From positions 124,001-188,000 of the forward strand of contig NZ_JALDAY010000018.1 in the NCBI RefSeq assembly GCF_022698165.1: a stretch of DNA of 64,000 nt. The letters run 5' to 3'. Made by a program: the position numbers and the translations under genes. This document shows positions 34,694 to 43,689 of this stretch, one piece after another. The notes below the pieces were generated by a model. The model was not told the DNA's origin. It did no database searches and saw only the letters and a list, made by a program, of their open reading frames with translations. Origin of the DNA: Streptomyces cylindrosporus. Its GTDB lineage: Bacteria; Actinomycetota; Actinomycetes; Streptomycetales; Streptomycetaceae. How positions within the stretch are numbered: position 1 is the stretch's first letter; each line of letters starts with the position of its first letter.

Positions 34694-35719
34694 TCAGCCG
34701 AAGAACACCTCGAACTCGTCGTACAGCGACGGATCCACCACCTTGGTCGTGCCCCCGCTGTCGGCGAGCGGGACACGGATGATGTCGGTGCCGCGCAGGG
34801 CGGTCATCACGCCGAAGGCGCCGTCCTTGACCGCTTCGACGGCGTGCAGCCCGAACCGCGTGGCCAGCCACCGGTCGAAGGCGCTCGGAGTACCGCCGCG
34901 CTGGACGTGACCGAGGACCGTGGTGCGCGCGTCCGTGCCGGTCCGTCGTGCGATCTCCTGGGCCAGCCACTCGCCGATGCCGGACAGGTGCACATGGCCG
35001 TACTCGTCCAGAGTGCGGTCCTGGAGGACCATCCCGCCCTGCTTGGGGACGGCTCCCTCGGCGGCGACCACGATCGGCGCGTAGTTGATCTTGAAGCGGC
35101 TGCGTACCCAGTCGCAGACCTGGTCGATGTCGAACGGCCGCTCCGGGACGAGGATCACGTTCGCTCCGCCCGCGACGCCGGCGTGCAGGGCTATCCACCC
35201 GGAGTGCCGGCCCATCACCTCCACCACCAGGGTGCGCATGTGCGACTCGGCGGTGGTGTGGAGACGGTCGATGGCCTCGGTGGCGATGCCGACGGCCGTG
35301 TCGAAGCCGAAGGTGTAGTCGGTGCCGGGCACGTCGTTGTCGATCGTCTTGGGCACACCGACCAGATCGATGCCCTGACGGCTCAGTTCGGCGGCCGCGC
35401 CGAGCGTGTCCTCGCCGCCGATCACGATGAGCGCGTCCATGTGGTGTGCGGCAAGGGTTTCCTTGACGCGCCGTACACCGTCCGTGTGCTTCAGCGGGTT
35501 GGTGCGGGAGGAACCGAGGATGGTGCCGCCGCGCGGAAGGATCCCCCGGACCTCGGGGATGCCCAGCGGAACCGTCTCGTCCTGGATCGCGCCGAGCCAG
35601 CCGTCCCGCAGGCCGACGAAGTCGAAGCCGTACTCCTGGACGCCCTTGCGGACGACGCTGCGGATCACGGCGTTGAGACCGGGGCAGTCACCGCCGCCCG
35701 TCAGCACTCCGACCTTCAT
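34694..35719 (-). CDS. 6-phosphofructokinase with PPi-dependent signature
   Basis: The protein has 341 residues of the PFK-A group III. The active-site sequence is PKTIDNDVPGTDYTFGFDTA, with the phosphate-donor motif GGEDTLG at 101-107. In this group residue 104 decides the donor: Gly in ATP enzymes and Asp in PPi enzymes; here it is Asp104. Residue 124 is Lys (VPKTIDND), also the PPi form. The enzyme therefore probably uses pyrophosphate, like the Amycolatopsis methanolica PPi-PFK, and would be reversible. The ATG at 35719 has GGAGAAGGGGGG upstream; the open frame extends further but without similarity. The aldolase gene follows. Confidence 0.88.
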   Translation of the reverse strand: MKVGVLTGGGDCPGLNAVIRSVVRKGVQEYGFDFVGLRDGWLGAIQDETVPLGIPEVRGILPRGGTILGSSRTNPLKHTDGVRRVKETLAAHHMDALIVIGGEDTLGAAAELSRQGIDLVGVPKTIDNDVPGTDYTFGFDTAVGIATEAIDRLHTTAESHMRTLVVEVMGRHSGWIALHAGVAGGANVILVPERPFDIDQVCDWVRSRFKINYAPIVVAAEGAVPKQGGMVLQDRTLDEYGHVHLSGIGEWLAQEIARRTGTDARTTVLGHVQRGGTPSAFDRWLATRFGLHAVEAVKDGAFGVMTALRGTDIIRVPLADSGGTTKVVDPSLYDEFEVFFG

Positions 35720-35838
35720 TGCTGCCCCCCTTCTCCGTACGGATCTGCCGTGCCGGCAGATCCGTGGAGCCCTGCGGCTCTCCTTCCATCGTGGGCGTCC
35801 GTGCCGGCCGGGGATGCGTCCCTGCGGCCCGCCCCCGA

Positions 35839-35852
35839 GGACCTTCGGCCCC
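35839..35852. promoter_or_regulatory. DosR-box-like palindrome GGACCTTCGGCCCC
   Basis: On the minus strand this reads GGGGCCGAAGGTCC, close to the GGGACC-N3-GGTCCC shape of DosR/DevR-type boxes. It lies in the divergent region between the phosphofructokinase (start 35719) and DUF1876 (start 35977) genes. Assignment to a DosR-type regulator is inference from motif shape and gene content. Confidence 0.4.
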
Positions 35853-35976
35853 GTGACCTCGGCCCGCGGCGGCCGGACCATGGAAAGGGGACGTGCGGAG
35901 GTGACGCCGATGGCCGACGGGACGATCACCGGCTCCCGCCGGTCGGCGGAGCCGGTTCCAGGGTGAGGAGCGAGCG

Positions 35977-36267
35977 ATGGCGCACACTTCGGAATGGAAG
36001 GTCCACCTCTACCTCTTCGAGGACGAGGGCACGACGAAAGCACGGGTGGTGCTGGACACCGGGACCACCACACTGACCGGCCACGGCACCGCGCACTGCA
36101 GTCCCGCGGACACCGACGTGCCGGAGATCGGTGACGAACTGGCCGCCGGCAGGGCTCTGTACGACCTCGGCCGGCAACTGGTCGTCATCGCCGAAACGGA
36201 CATCGGGGCCGAGGGAGCGCCCGTGGCCGAAAAGGAGCGGTCACCGGCCGTCGGCTGGCCCATGTGA
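35977..36267 (+). CDS. DUF1876 domain protein (Rv1738-like)
   Basis: The protein has 96 residues. It starts MAHTSEWKVHLYLFEDEGTTKARVVL and continues with LTGHGTAHCSPADTDVPEIGDELAAGRAL, the DUF1876 pattern. Mycobacterial relatives (Rv1738, Rv2632c) are strongly induced in hypoxia and resemble ribosome hibernation factors in fold. The role here is presumably similar but unproven. It is divergent from pfk, with a DosR-box-like palindrome between, and the ribosome site is GTGAGGAG. Confidence 0.88.
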   Translation: MAHTSEWKVHLYLFEDEGTTKARVVLDTGTTTLTGHGTAHCSPADTDVPEIGDELAAGRALYDLGRQLVVIAETDIGAEGAPVAEKERSPAVGWPM

Positions 36268-36351
36268 CCGGCGTCCGCCTCGTGACCGACGCGAGCGCCG
36301 CGGCCGGGTCCGCAGCGCTCGTCTCGTGCGTGCTCGATCGTTAGTGGGCGC

Positions 36352-37026
36352 TCACGCCCTGGTGGCGGGAGTCCGGGAGGCGTCGGCCCGGTACCCGATG
36401 TGGCCGGTGATCGAGACCACGCCGTCGACGTTCCGGCACAGCCGGATGATGATGGGGACCAGGCTGCTGACGTGGACGGATCCCCCAAGGGTGACCTGTC
36501 CTTCGCGCACCTCGACGGTCACGTCCGAGGGGGCGAGGTGCAGCGTGCGCTGCAACACGTCCCGGACGATCTCGTCGCGGACGGCGTCGTCCCGGCGCAG
36601 GAAGATCCGCAGCAGGTCGCCGCGGCTCACGATGCCCCTGAGCCGGTCCGCCTCGTCCACCACCGGCAGCCGCTTGATGTTCCGCAGCGCCATGACGCGG
36701 GCCGCCTCGACCACGGTCCACTCCGGGCGGGCGCAGACGGCGGGAGCCGACATCAGCTCCTCGGCCCTGGTTCCCTCTGCCTTGGCGCGTTCCCAGGCCT
36801 CCAGACGGGGAACCGGTGTGGCGCTCGCCGGATCGCTCCGGGCGGAGCACTTGCGCAACAGGTCGGCCTCGGACACCACGCCCAGCGGGTGGTCCAGTTC
36901 GTCCACCACGGGTACTGCGGTGATGCCGTGGTCCGCCAGCAGCTCGGCGATCTCCTTGAACGGTGTGTCCCGCCGGGCCCTGACGACGTCATGGGTCATC
37001 AGGTCGGCGACCGTACGGTGCTGCAT
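36352..37026 (-). CDS. CBS-pair plus BON domain protein
   Basis: The protein has 224 residues. Two CBS domains (about 5-60: VADLMTHDVVRARRDTPFKEIAELL...VVDELDHPLGVVSEADLL; about 88-145: MSAPAVCARPEWTVVEAARVM...VVDEADRLRGIVSRGDLL) are followed by a BON domain (about 155-215: VRDEIVRDVLQ...VEVREGQVTLGGSV...VDGVVSI). CBS pairs bind adenosine nucleotides; the BON part may bind membrane. The closest mycobacterial analogue is hypoxic response protein 1, which has only the CBS pair. The ATG at 37026 has AAGGAGG upstream. It is divergent from the DUF1918 gene. Confidence 0.88.
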   Translation of the reverse strand: MQHRTVADLMTHDVVRARRDTPFKEIAELLADHGITAVPVVDELDHPLGVVSEADLLRKCSARSDPASATPVPRLEAWERAKAEGTRAEELMSAPAVCARPEWTVVEAARVMALRNIKRLPVVDEADRLRGIVSRGDLLRIFLRRDDAVRDEIVRDVLQRTLHLAPSDVTVEVREGQVTLGGSVHVSSLVPIIIRLCRNVDGVVSITGHIGYRADASRTPATRA

Positions 37027-37145
37027 GTCGCGCCTCCTTTCCCCGGTGTGACGGCCGACAACCGTCACATTCCAGCCGACTGTCCTCACACTTCCAGGGT
37101 GGCAGGAACGAGCCGTTCGAAGGAGAGTCGGACAGGACCCGTCTG

Positions 37146-37180
37146 GGGCTGTTCGGCCCGGTCAACGGGCTGTTCGGCCC
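37146..37180. promoter_or_regulatory. Two identical 14-bp boxes GGGCTGTTCGGCCC spaced 21 bp
   Basis: The exact sequence occurs at 37146-37159 and 37167-37180. The repeat distance of 21 bp, two turns of the helix, places both boxes on the same face of DNA, and each has partial dyad symmetry (GGGC/GCCC). They lie between the divergent CBS-BON and DUF1918 genes. Paired boxes of this kind are typical of DosR-type response regulators. Confidence 0.5.
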
Positions 37181-37269
37181 TTCGGAGCAGGGTTCTGGAG
37201 CCCATGTGGAGCAACGCCGTTACGTGCCACCGTGGACGCAGGAGCGGTTCGAGGAAGCAGGTGTGGATC

Positions 37270-37506
37270 ATGCATGCTCGACTCGGTGATGTGCTCATTG
37301 TCGAAAGCCCGACCACCGGAGTGACCAAGCGCGACGGCGAGATCGTCGGACTGCACCACGAGGACGGCACGCCGCCCTACGACGTGCGCTGGTCGGACAC
37401 CCGTGAGGTGACGCTCGTGTTCCCCGGGCCCGACGCGCATGTCCGTCATGTCGTGCACGGTCCGGCCGATCCGGCCGCCGACCCGGGCCGGACGGGCACG
37501 GACTGA
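37270..37506 (+). CDS. DUF1918 domain protein
   Basis: The protein has 78 residues and the DUF1918 pattern: GDVLIVESPTTG, RDGEIVGLHHEDGTPPYDVRW and VTLVFPGPDAHVRH. The fold is a small SH3-like barrel; the function is unknown, though such genes are often near stress regulators in actinobacteria. The ATG at 37270 is chosen; a GTG nine bases upstream (37261) would add three residues. The tandem boxes at 37146-37180 lie about 90 bp upstream. Confidence 0.85.
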   Translation: MHARLGDVLIVESPTTGVTKRDGEIVGLHHEDGTPPYDVRWSDTREVTLVFPGPDAHVRHVVHGPADPAADPGRTGTD

Positions 37507-37641
37507 GGCCGACGGAGCGGAGTTTCCCATGACCAGGCGCTGAGGCCCGACCGACCGGTACGATCGCTCGCGCCGACCACCTGCGCGTCCGTCAGGCTCG
37601 GTACCAGGGGCGGGAATCGGGGATGCGGAGGCGGGGCGGGC

Positions 37642-38862
37642 ATGTCGACGTCATCGGAGGACGTGCGGGATCCGCAGGCGAGCCTGCGCGATCTCGAAAT
37701 GATGCTGGACGCGATCACCGACCAGGCGATCATCAAACTCGGCCCCGGCGGCGAGGTCGTCCGGTGGAGCCGCAGCGCCCAGGCGATGACCGGGTACGAG
37801 CAGCGTGAGATGCTCGGCCGGCCGGTGGCCGTCCTGCACACCCCGGAGGACCGCGAGGCCGGGCTGGCAGGACAGGAACTGGAGACGGTCCGCCGGGACG
37901 GGAGGCGGACCTTCCAGGGCTGGCGGCTGCGCAAGAACGGCGAACGGTTCCTGGCCCAGGTGACGCTGACGCCCGTGCGCGAGCAGGACGGAACGGTCGG
38001 CGGCTTCGTCAAGACGCTCAAGGACGTCACGGAGAGCGCGCGGGCCGAGTCGCTGTTCCACGGTCTGCTGGAGTCGGCCCCCGACGCCATGCTGATCGTG
38101 GGCCAGGACGCGCGGATCGTCCTGGCCAACCGGCAGACCGAGACGCTCTTCGGCTTCGAACGCGACGAGTTGACCGGCCGGGAGATCGAGGTGCTCGTGC
38201 CCGCCCGGTTCCGCAGCCGCCACATCGGCCATCGCGACGGCTTCCTGCACGATCCCCGGATGCGGCCGATGGGCGCCGGGCTCGAACTGTACGGTCTGCG
38301 CCGGGACGGCACCGAGTTCCCCGTCGAGATCAGCCTCAGCCCGCTGGAGACCGCCGAGGGCCGACTGGTGGCCGCCGCGATCCGGGACGTGACCGAGCGC
38401 CGGGAGACCGAGCAGCGGCTGCAGCGGCAGCGGGACGAGATCCTGGAGCTGTCCACGCCGGTGATCCAGGTGTGGGACAAGATCCTGGTGCTGCCGATCA
38501 TCGGCACCCTGGACACCCTGCGGGCGACCCGGCTGACCGAGGGCCTGCTGGAGAAGATCGCCCGCACCCAGGCCGAGGTCGCCATCCTGGACATCAGCGG
38601 GGTGCCCACCATCGACACCCAGGTCGCCCAGCACCTGCTCAAGACGGTGCAGGCGGCCGCGTTGATGGGGACGGTGAGCATCATGAGCGGAGTGCGCCCG
38701 GAGACCGCCCAGTCCATGGTGCACCTGGGCATCGACATGGGCCGCCTGCGCTCCCGCAACACCCTCCAGGACGCGCTCCAGCTCGCGCTGGCGATACTGG
38801 CCGAACGGGCCGGTACGGCGGCCGCGGCCACGCGTGCGCTGTCCACGGGGGAGGGACGGTGA
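37642..38862 (+). CDS. RsbR-type stressosome protein with two PAS domains and STAS domain
   Basis: The protein has 406 residues. Two PAS domains (about 20-135 and 140-255, with WSRSAQAMTGYEQREMLGR and ANRQTETLFGFERDELTGR) precede a STAS domain (about 275-385). The STAS domain keeps LDISGVPTIDTQVAQHLLKT and a GVRPETAQ segment, the regions of the two threonines phosphorylated by RsbT in Bacillus RsbR. The PAS domains would sense a small molecule, redox state or oxygen in place of the globin-like domain of RsbRA. It is the first gene of a five-gene overlapping operon. Confidence 0.9.
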   Translation: MSTSSEDVRDPQASLRDLEMMLDAITDQAIIKLGPGGEVVRWSRSAQAMTGYEQREMLGRPVAVLHTPEDREAGLAGQELETVRRDGRRTFQGWRLRKNGERFLAQVTLTPVREQDGTVGGFVKTLKDVTESARAESLFHGLLESAPDAMLIVGQDARIVLANRQTETLFGFERDELTGREIEVLVPARFRSRHIGHRDGFLHDPRMRPMGAGLELYGLRRDGTEFPVEISLSPLETAEGRLVAAAIRDVTERRETEQRLQRQRDEILELSTPVIQVWDKILVLPIIGTLDTLRATRLTEGLLEKIARTQAEVAILDISGVPTIDTQVAQHLLKTVQAAALMGTVSIMSGVRPETAQSMVHLGIDMGRLRSRNTLQDALQLALAILAERAGTAAAATRALSTGEGR

Positions 38863-39245
38863 CCGAGGACGTCGTACCGGTCATGCGCATCGGTGACACG
38901 CTGCTGGTGGCGCTGCAGGGCGATCTCGACGACACGACGGTGATCCGGATCGAGGAGCAGCTCACCCGGGAGATCGCGAACACCTCGGCGACCGGCATGC
39001 TGATCGACGTCAGCAGGCTCAGCGTGGTCGACTCCTTCATCGCGCGGGTGCTCGCCCGGATCGTGGCGATGGTACGGCTGCTGGGGGCACAGGCGGCCGT
39101 GGTCGGGATCCAGCCCGCGGTCGCCATCACCCTCGTGGAACTCGGTGTCCCGATGGGGCACTTGGACACGGCCCTGACGGCCGAGCAGGGACTGGCGCTG
39201 CTTCAGCGGCTCCGCCGCGACGACACCGGCACGGACCTGCCGTGA
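38859..39245 (+). CDS. RsbS-type STAS antagonist
   Basis: The protein has 128 residues from a GTG that overlaps the rsbR-like stop (GTGA). It is a single STAS domain: VMRIGDTLLVALQGDLDD, MLIDVSRLSVVDSFIARVLARI, and VGIQPAVAITLVELG. The phosphorylation site of Bacillus RsbS is Ser59; here Ser59 is in VVDSF at exactly that number. Together with the RsbR-type protein it should form the stressosome core that holds the kinase. Confidence 0.92.
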   Translation: MTEDVVPVMRIGDTLLVALQGDLDDTTVIRIEEQLTREIANTSATGMLIDVSRLSVVDSFIARVLARIVAMVRLLGAQAAVVGIQPAVAITLVELGVPMGHLDTALTAEQGLALLQRLRRDDTGTDLP

Positions 39246-39670
39246 CGACCGGGTCCTTCACGAACCACGAGCCGGACGTCTTCGGCATCGGCCACGAGGC
39301 CGACCTGATCCGCGTCCGCAAGGTGCTGCGCGCCGAGGCAGAGACGGCGGGCCTCAACCTGGTGGACGCCACGAAGCTGATCACCGCCGGCAGCGAACTC
39401 GCCCGCAACATCCTCAACTATGCCACCGGCGGGCGCGGCCGGATCCGCGTCGAGCAGATCCATCGCGAGGGCCGCCGGGGAGTGCGGGCCACGTTCAGCG
39501 ACGACGGCCCGGGCATCGAGGACATCGACGCCGCGCTGACCGACGGATTCAGCACCCGGGGCAGCCTCGGCCTGGGACTGCCCGGCGCACAACGCCTGGT
39601 GGACGACATGACCATCACGTCCGACACCACGTCGGGCACCACCGTGGTGATCGTGAAATGGGAGCGCTGA
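39242..39670 (+). CDS. RsbT-type serine/threonine kinase (GHKL ATPase)
   Basis: The protein has 142 residues and starts at a GTG overlapping the rsbS stop. It has the GHKL ATP-binding blocks: N box GSELARNILNYA, G1 DDGPGIEDI, and G2 GLGLPGAQRLV. In Bacillus RsbT phosphorylates RsbS and RsbR on stress, leaves the complex and activates a phosphatase. The target here could be the phosphatase of the next gene or one elsewhere. Confidence 0.92.
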   Translation: MTTGSFTNHEPDVFGIGHEADLIRVRKVLRAEAETAGLNLVDATKLITAGSELARNILNYATGGRGRIRVEQIHREGRRGVRATFSDDGPGIEDIDAALTDGFSTRGSLGLGLPGAQRLVDDMTITSDTTSGTTVVIVKWER

Positions 39671-39692
39671 GCATGCCCGGGGAGGGACGGCG

Positions 39693-40703
39693 CTGAGCGA
39701 GAGCGAGCACCAGCGGCACGAGATCCGAGCCGAGGAGGACGTCGGCGCACTGCGCCGGACGGTGGCCCGCACGGCCGTCACCCGGTCCGCGCTGCGCCCC
39801 GGCGTCGCCGAACTGGTCGCCACCGAACTGGCCACCAACCTGCTCCGGCACGCCCATCCCGGAGGGTACGTGCTGACCCGCGGGACCGGCGACGGCATCG
39901 AGCTGCTCTCCGTCGACCACGGTCCCGGGATGGCCGCGCCGCCCCAGGACGGGTACCCGGCGACGGCGCCCCCGGCACCGCGCGGGCGCGGCCTCAACGC
40001 CGGGCTCAACGTGATACGTCGTCATGCCACCGAGTTCGACTGGTACTCCACCCGGAACGGCACGGTGGTCTACGCGCGGCTCGGCGGCACGGCGCCCGCC
40101 CCGGCACAGCGATGGCGCTTCGGCGCCGTCAACGTTCCCCTGGGCGGCGACGGCGAGTCGGGCGACGCCTGGGCCGTGACCCCCGGTCCCCGGCCCGCCG
40201 CCCTGCTCGTCGACGGACTGGGGCACGGACCCGACGCGGCCCGCGCGGCACGCGCCGCGGTCACCGCCTTCGAACGGCAGCCGGTCACCGATCTCGACAC
40301 CTTCATCCGGAACGCCCACGAGGAGATGCGCGCGACCCGGGGCGGTGTCCTCGGTGTCTGTCTGATCGACCCCGACCGCGGCCAGCTGACGTACGCGGCG
40401 GTCGGCAACGTCACCGGGCGGGTGCTCACGGGCTCCGGAAACGCGCACCTCCTGGACCGCCCCGGCACCCTGGGCACCCACCTGCCGGTGCCCCGCACCC
40501 GTCTTCAGCGCTGCGCCTGGGAGCCGGGAGCGACGCTCGTGCTGGTCTCCGACGGGATCCGCTCCGGCTGGAGCCCGGAGGACCACCCGCAACTGCTGCG
40601 GCGGCACCCGGCGATCGTCGCGGCCGTCGTCCACCGCGACCACTGCCGGCCCACCGACGACGCCACGGTTCTCGTCGTGCGCGACGAAGGGGGCGTGCCA
40701 TGA
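39693..40703 (+). CDS. ATP-binding SpoIIE-type phosphatase (RsbX-like), probable CTG start
   Basis: The protein is about 336 residues. The N-terminal half is a GHKL ATPase (LVATELATNLLRHAHPGG, DHGPGMAAP, RGRGLNAGL) and the C-terminal half a PP2C/SpoIIE phosphatase (LLVDGLGHGPDAARAA, GVCLIDP, LVSDGIRSGW). It would dephosphorylate RsbR/RsbS and reset the stressosome. Family similarity (SESEHQRHEIRAEEDVGALRRT) begins right after a CTG at 39693; no ATG, GTG or TTG lies nearby in frame upstream, and GGGGAGGGACGG just before it is a strong ribosome site. The GTG at 39762 would cut off the first ATPase helix. The CTG overlaps the TGA of a 7-codon ATG reading frame (39673-39696). Confidence 0.85.
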   Translation: MSESEHQRHEIRAEEDVGALRRTVARTAVTRSALRPGVAELVATELATNLLRHAHPGGYVLTRGTGDGIELLSVDHGPGMAAPPQDGYPATAPPAPRGRGLNAGLNVIRRHATEFDWYSTRNGTVVYARLGGTAPAPAQRWRFGAVNVPLGGDGESGDAWAVTPGPRPAALLVDGLGHGPDAARAARAAVTAFERQPVTDLDTFIRNAHEEMRATRGGVLGVCLIDPDRGQLTYAAVGNVTGRVLTGSGNAHLLDRPGTLGTHLPVPRTRLQRCAWEPGATLVLVSDGIRSGWSPEDHPQLLRRHPAIVAAVVHRDHCRPTDDATVLVVRDEGGVP

Positions 40704-41887
40704 TGGGCGGGCATATGACGGACGAGGAAGGACGGCCGGTCATGGGGGACCCACGCGATCCCCAACTCCCGGACAGTGCGGAGCTGATCGCCGACCTGCG
40801 CCAGGAACTGGAGGACACCAACCGGGGCCTGATCGCCCTGCACACCGAACTGGACGCCGCCCGGCGCTCCGAGGCGCGGCTCGCGGCGATCGTGACCTCC
40901 TCCGACGACGCCGTGATCTCGGTGGATCCCGGGCCGGCGTATCTCCTGCAGACCTGGAACCCGGGCGCGCAGCGCCTGTTCGGGCACACCGACCGCCACA
41001 TCCTCGGCCGGCCCGTGGACCTGCTGATGCCCCCGGACGCGCTCGGCGCCTTCCGCGCGGCGGTGCAGGACGTCCGCTCCCAGGGGCACACCGCACCGCA
41101 CCGGAGCCGATGGCGACGCGAGGACGGCACCGAGGTCGACGTGGAGGTCACGGTCTCGGCCGTGCGCGAGACCGACGGGGTGCTGATCGGCTTCTCCACG
41201 GTGGCCCGTGACATCACTCAACAGCTGTCCGCCCAGGCCGAGTTGACGGCTGCCCGGGCCGAGCGTGAGGTGATGGCGGACCGTGACCGCATCGCTCGTG
41301 ATCTGCACGACCTGGTCATCCAGCGGCTGTTCGCCAGCGGCCTGACCCTGCAGGCCGCGCTGAGCCGGATGGCCGGCCCGAAGGACAGCGCCGAGCGGAT
41401 CGAACGGGTGGTCGGCGACCTGGACGACACCATCAAGACCATCCGCACCACCATCTACGGCCTGCGCGAGCAGGACCAGATCCGCAGCGCCGCCGGCACG
41501 CGCTCCCGGCTCGTGGCGATCGTCGAACGGGCCGCGGAGGTCCTCGGATTCGCCCCCGCCCTGCGCATGAGCGGCCTGCTGGACACCGACGTCCCCGCCG
41601 AGCACGCCGAGCACCTGCTGGCCGTGCTCGGCGAGGCCCTCTCCAACTCCGCCCGGCACGCGGATGCGACCGCCGTCGACGTCAACGTCGAGGCCGGCGG
41701 CGGAATCCTGCGCCTGGAAGTGGCGGACAACGGCTGCGGCATCGACCCGGCCGTCACCCGGCGCAGCGGTCTGGCCAACCTCCGGCGGCGCGCCGAGGAA
41801 CGGGGCGGCACCTTCGCCCTCACCCCCAACCGGCCGACGGGCACGGTGCTGGTGTGGAGCGTGCCCCTGCCGGGAGATCACGGCTGA
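40700..41887 (+). CDS. PAS-containing sensor histidine kinase (DevS/NarL-partner type)
   Basis: The protein has 395 residues starting in an ATGA overlap. A PAS domain (about 65-175; SSDDAVISVDPG, WNPGAQRLFGHTDRHILGRP) is followed by a HisKA_3 helix with the phosphorylated His in RDRIARDLHDLVIQRLFASGLTLQ, and a C-terminal ATPase (GEALSNSARHA, VADNGCGIDP, RSGLANLRRRAEERGG). This is the kinase class that pairs with LuxR-type regulators such as DevR/DosR; the GAF domains of DevS are missing. No response regulator is in the window, so it is orphan. Its last 10 bp overlap the convergent nitroreductase gene. Confidence 0.92.
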   Translation: MMGGHMTDEEGRPVMGDPRDPQLPDSAELIADLRQELEDTNRGLIALHTELDAARRSEARLAAIVTSSDDAVISVDPGPAYLLQTWNPGAQRLFGHTDRHILGRPVDLLMPPDALGAFRAAVQDVRSQGHTAPHRSRWRREDGTEVDVEVTVSAVRETDGVLIGFSTVARDITQQLSAQAELTAARAEREVMADRDRIARDLHDLVIQRLFASGLTLQAALSRMAGPKDSAERIERVVGDLDDTIKTIRTTIYGLREQDQIRSAAGTRSRLVAIVERAAEVLGFAPALRMSGLLDTDVPAEHAEHLLAVLGEALSNSARHADATAVDVNVEAGGGILRLEVADNGCGIDPAVTRRSGLANLRRRAEERGGTFALTPNRPTGTVLVWSVPLPGDHG

Positions 41888-42306
41888 CCGCCGAGGCCTC
41901 CCCGCGGACTCCGGGCCGGGGAGCTGCCGACGACCGGCAACTCGACACACTCCGTGGTGCGCACCACGTACCTCAGAAGGCGGCCGAACAGCCAGGGCAT
42001 GCCCTCCATGCCCTGCTGCACGGTCACGACCCGGGCCGGCCCCAGTTCAAGTCGTTCGTCCCCCAGGCGCATCCAGCACCCGCCGGCGGCCTGGACGTTC
42101 TTCAACCAGTCCGACCGGCGCCCGAAGTTGAGACCGACGACCACCTTGTCCGCGCCGCGGAACGCCCGCAGCGGCGTGTGACGCACCCGGCCGGTGCGGC
42201 GACCGACGTGCTCAAGGTCGGCGAACCCGGCGTGACCGGCCAGGTGCAGCGTGGCGCGGTTGACGCGCCCTCGGGTCAATCGGCTCAGGCTTCGGGGAAA
42301 CGTCAT
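41878..42306 (-). CDS. Deazaflavin-dependent nitroreductase family protein
   Basis: The protein has 142 residues of the Ddn/FDOR-A group: LEHVGRRTGRVRHTPLRAFRGADKVVVGLNFGRRSDWLKNVQAAGG, where the residues after GRRTG bind the F420 phosphate. Members reduce nitro compounds or quinones with F420H2. The start at 42306 lies six bp after the stop of the ABC ATPase gene, so the two are probably co-transcribed. Nitroreductase-fold genes are common in DosR regulons. Confidence 0.85.
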   Translation of the reverse strand: MTFPRSLSRLTRGRVNRATLHLAGHAGFADLEHVGRRTGRVRHTPLRAFRGADKVVVGLNFGRRSDWLKNVQAAGGCWMRLGDERLELGPARVVTVQQGMEGMPWLFGRLLRYVVRTTECVELPVVGSSPARSPRGGLGGQP

Positions 42307-42312
42307 CAGGAC

Positions 42313-43530
<1,218 letters not shown>

Positions 43531-43592
43531 GGCCTTCCCCTCCCCGAATCCTCTCCTCCCTCCAGCCTGGAACGGCCGACGCCGCCGCGGCA

Positions 43593-43629
43593 GGACCCGA
43601 TCGACCCGCATCGGGTGCCGGTCGGTCCC
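43593..43629. promoter_or_regulatory. Two imperfect DosR-like boxes before the ABC ATPase gene
   Basis: GGACCCGATCGACCC (43593-43607) and GGGTGCCGGTCGGTCCC (43613-43629) are imperfect dyads about 20 bp apart in the 159-bp divergent region between the ABC ATPase and the gene at 43690. They resemble the GGGACC/GGTCCC shape loosely. Confidence 0.25.
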
Positions 43630-43689
43630 TTGGGGTTCCCGGCAGCCCGGACAAGGCTGAACAGGAGGGGGTGCAAGGGGGGAGGATCC

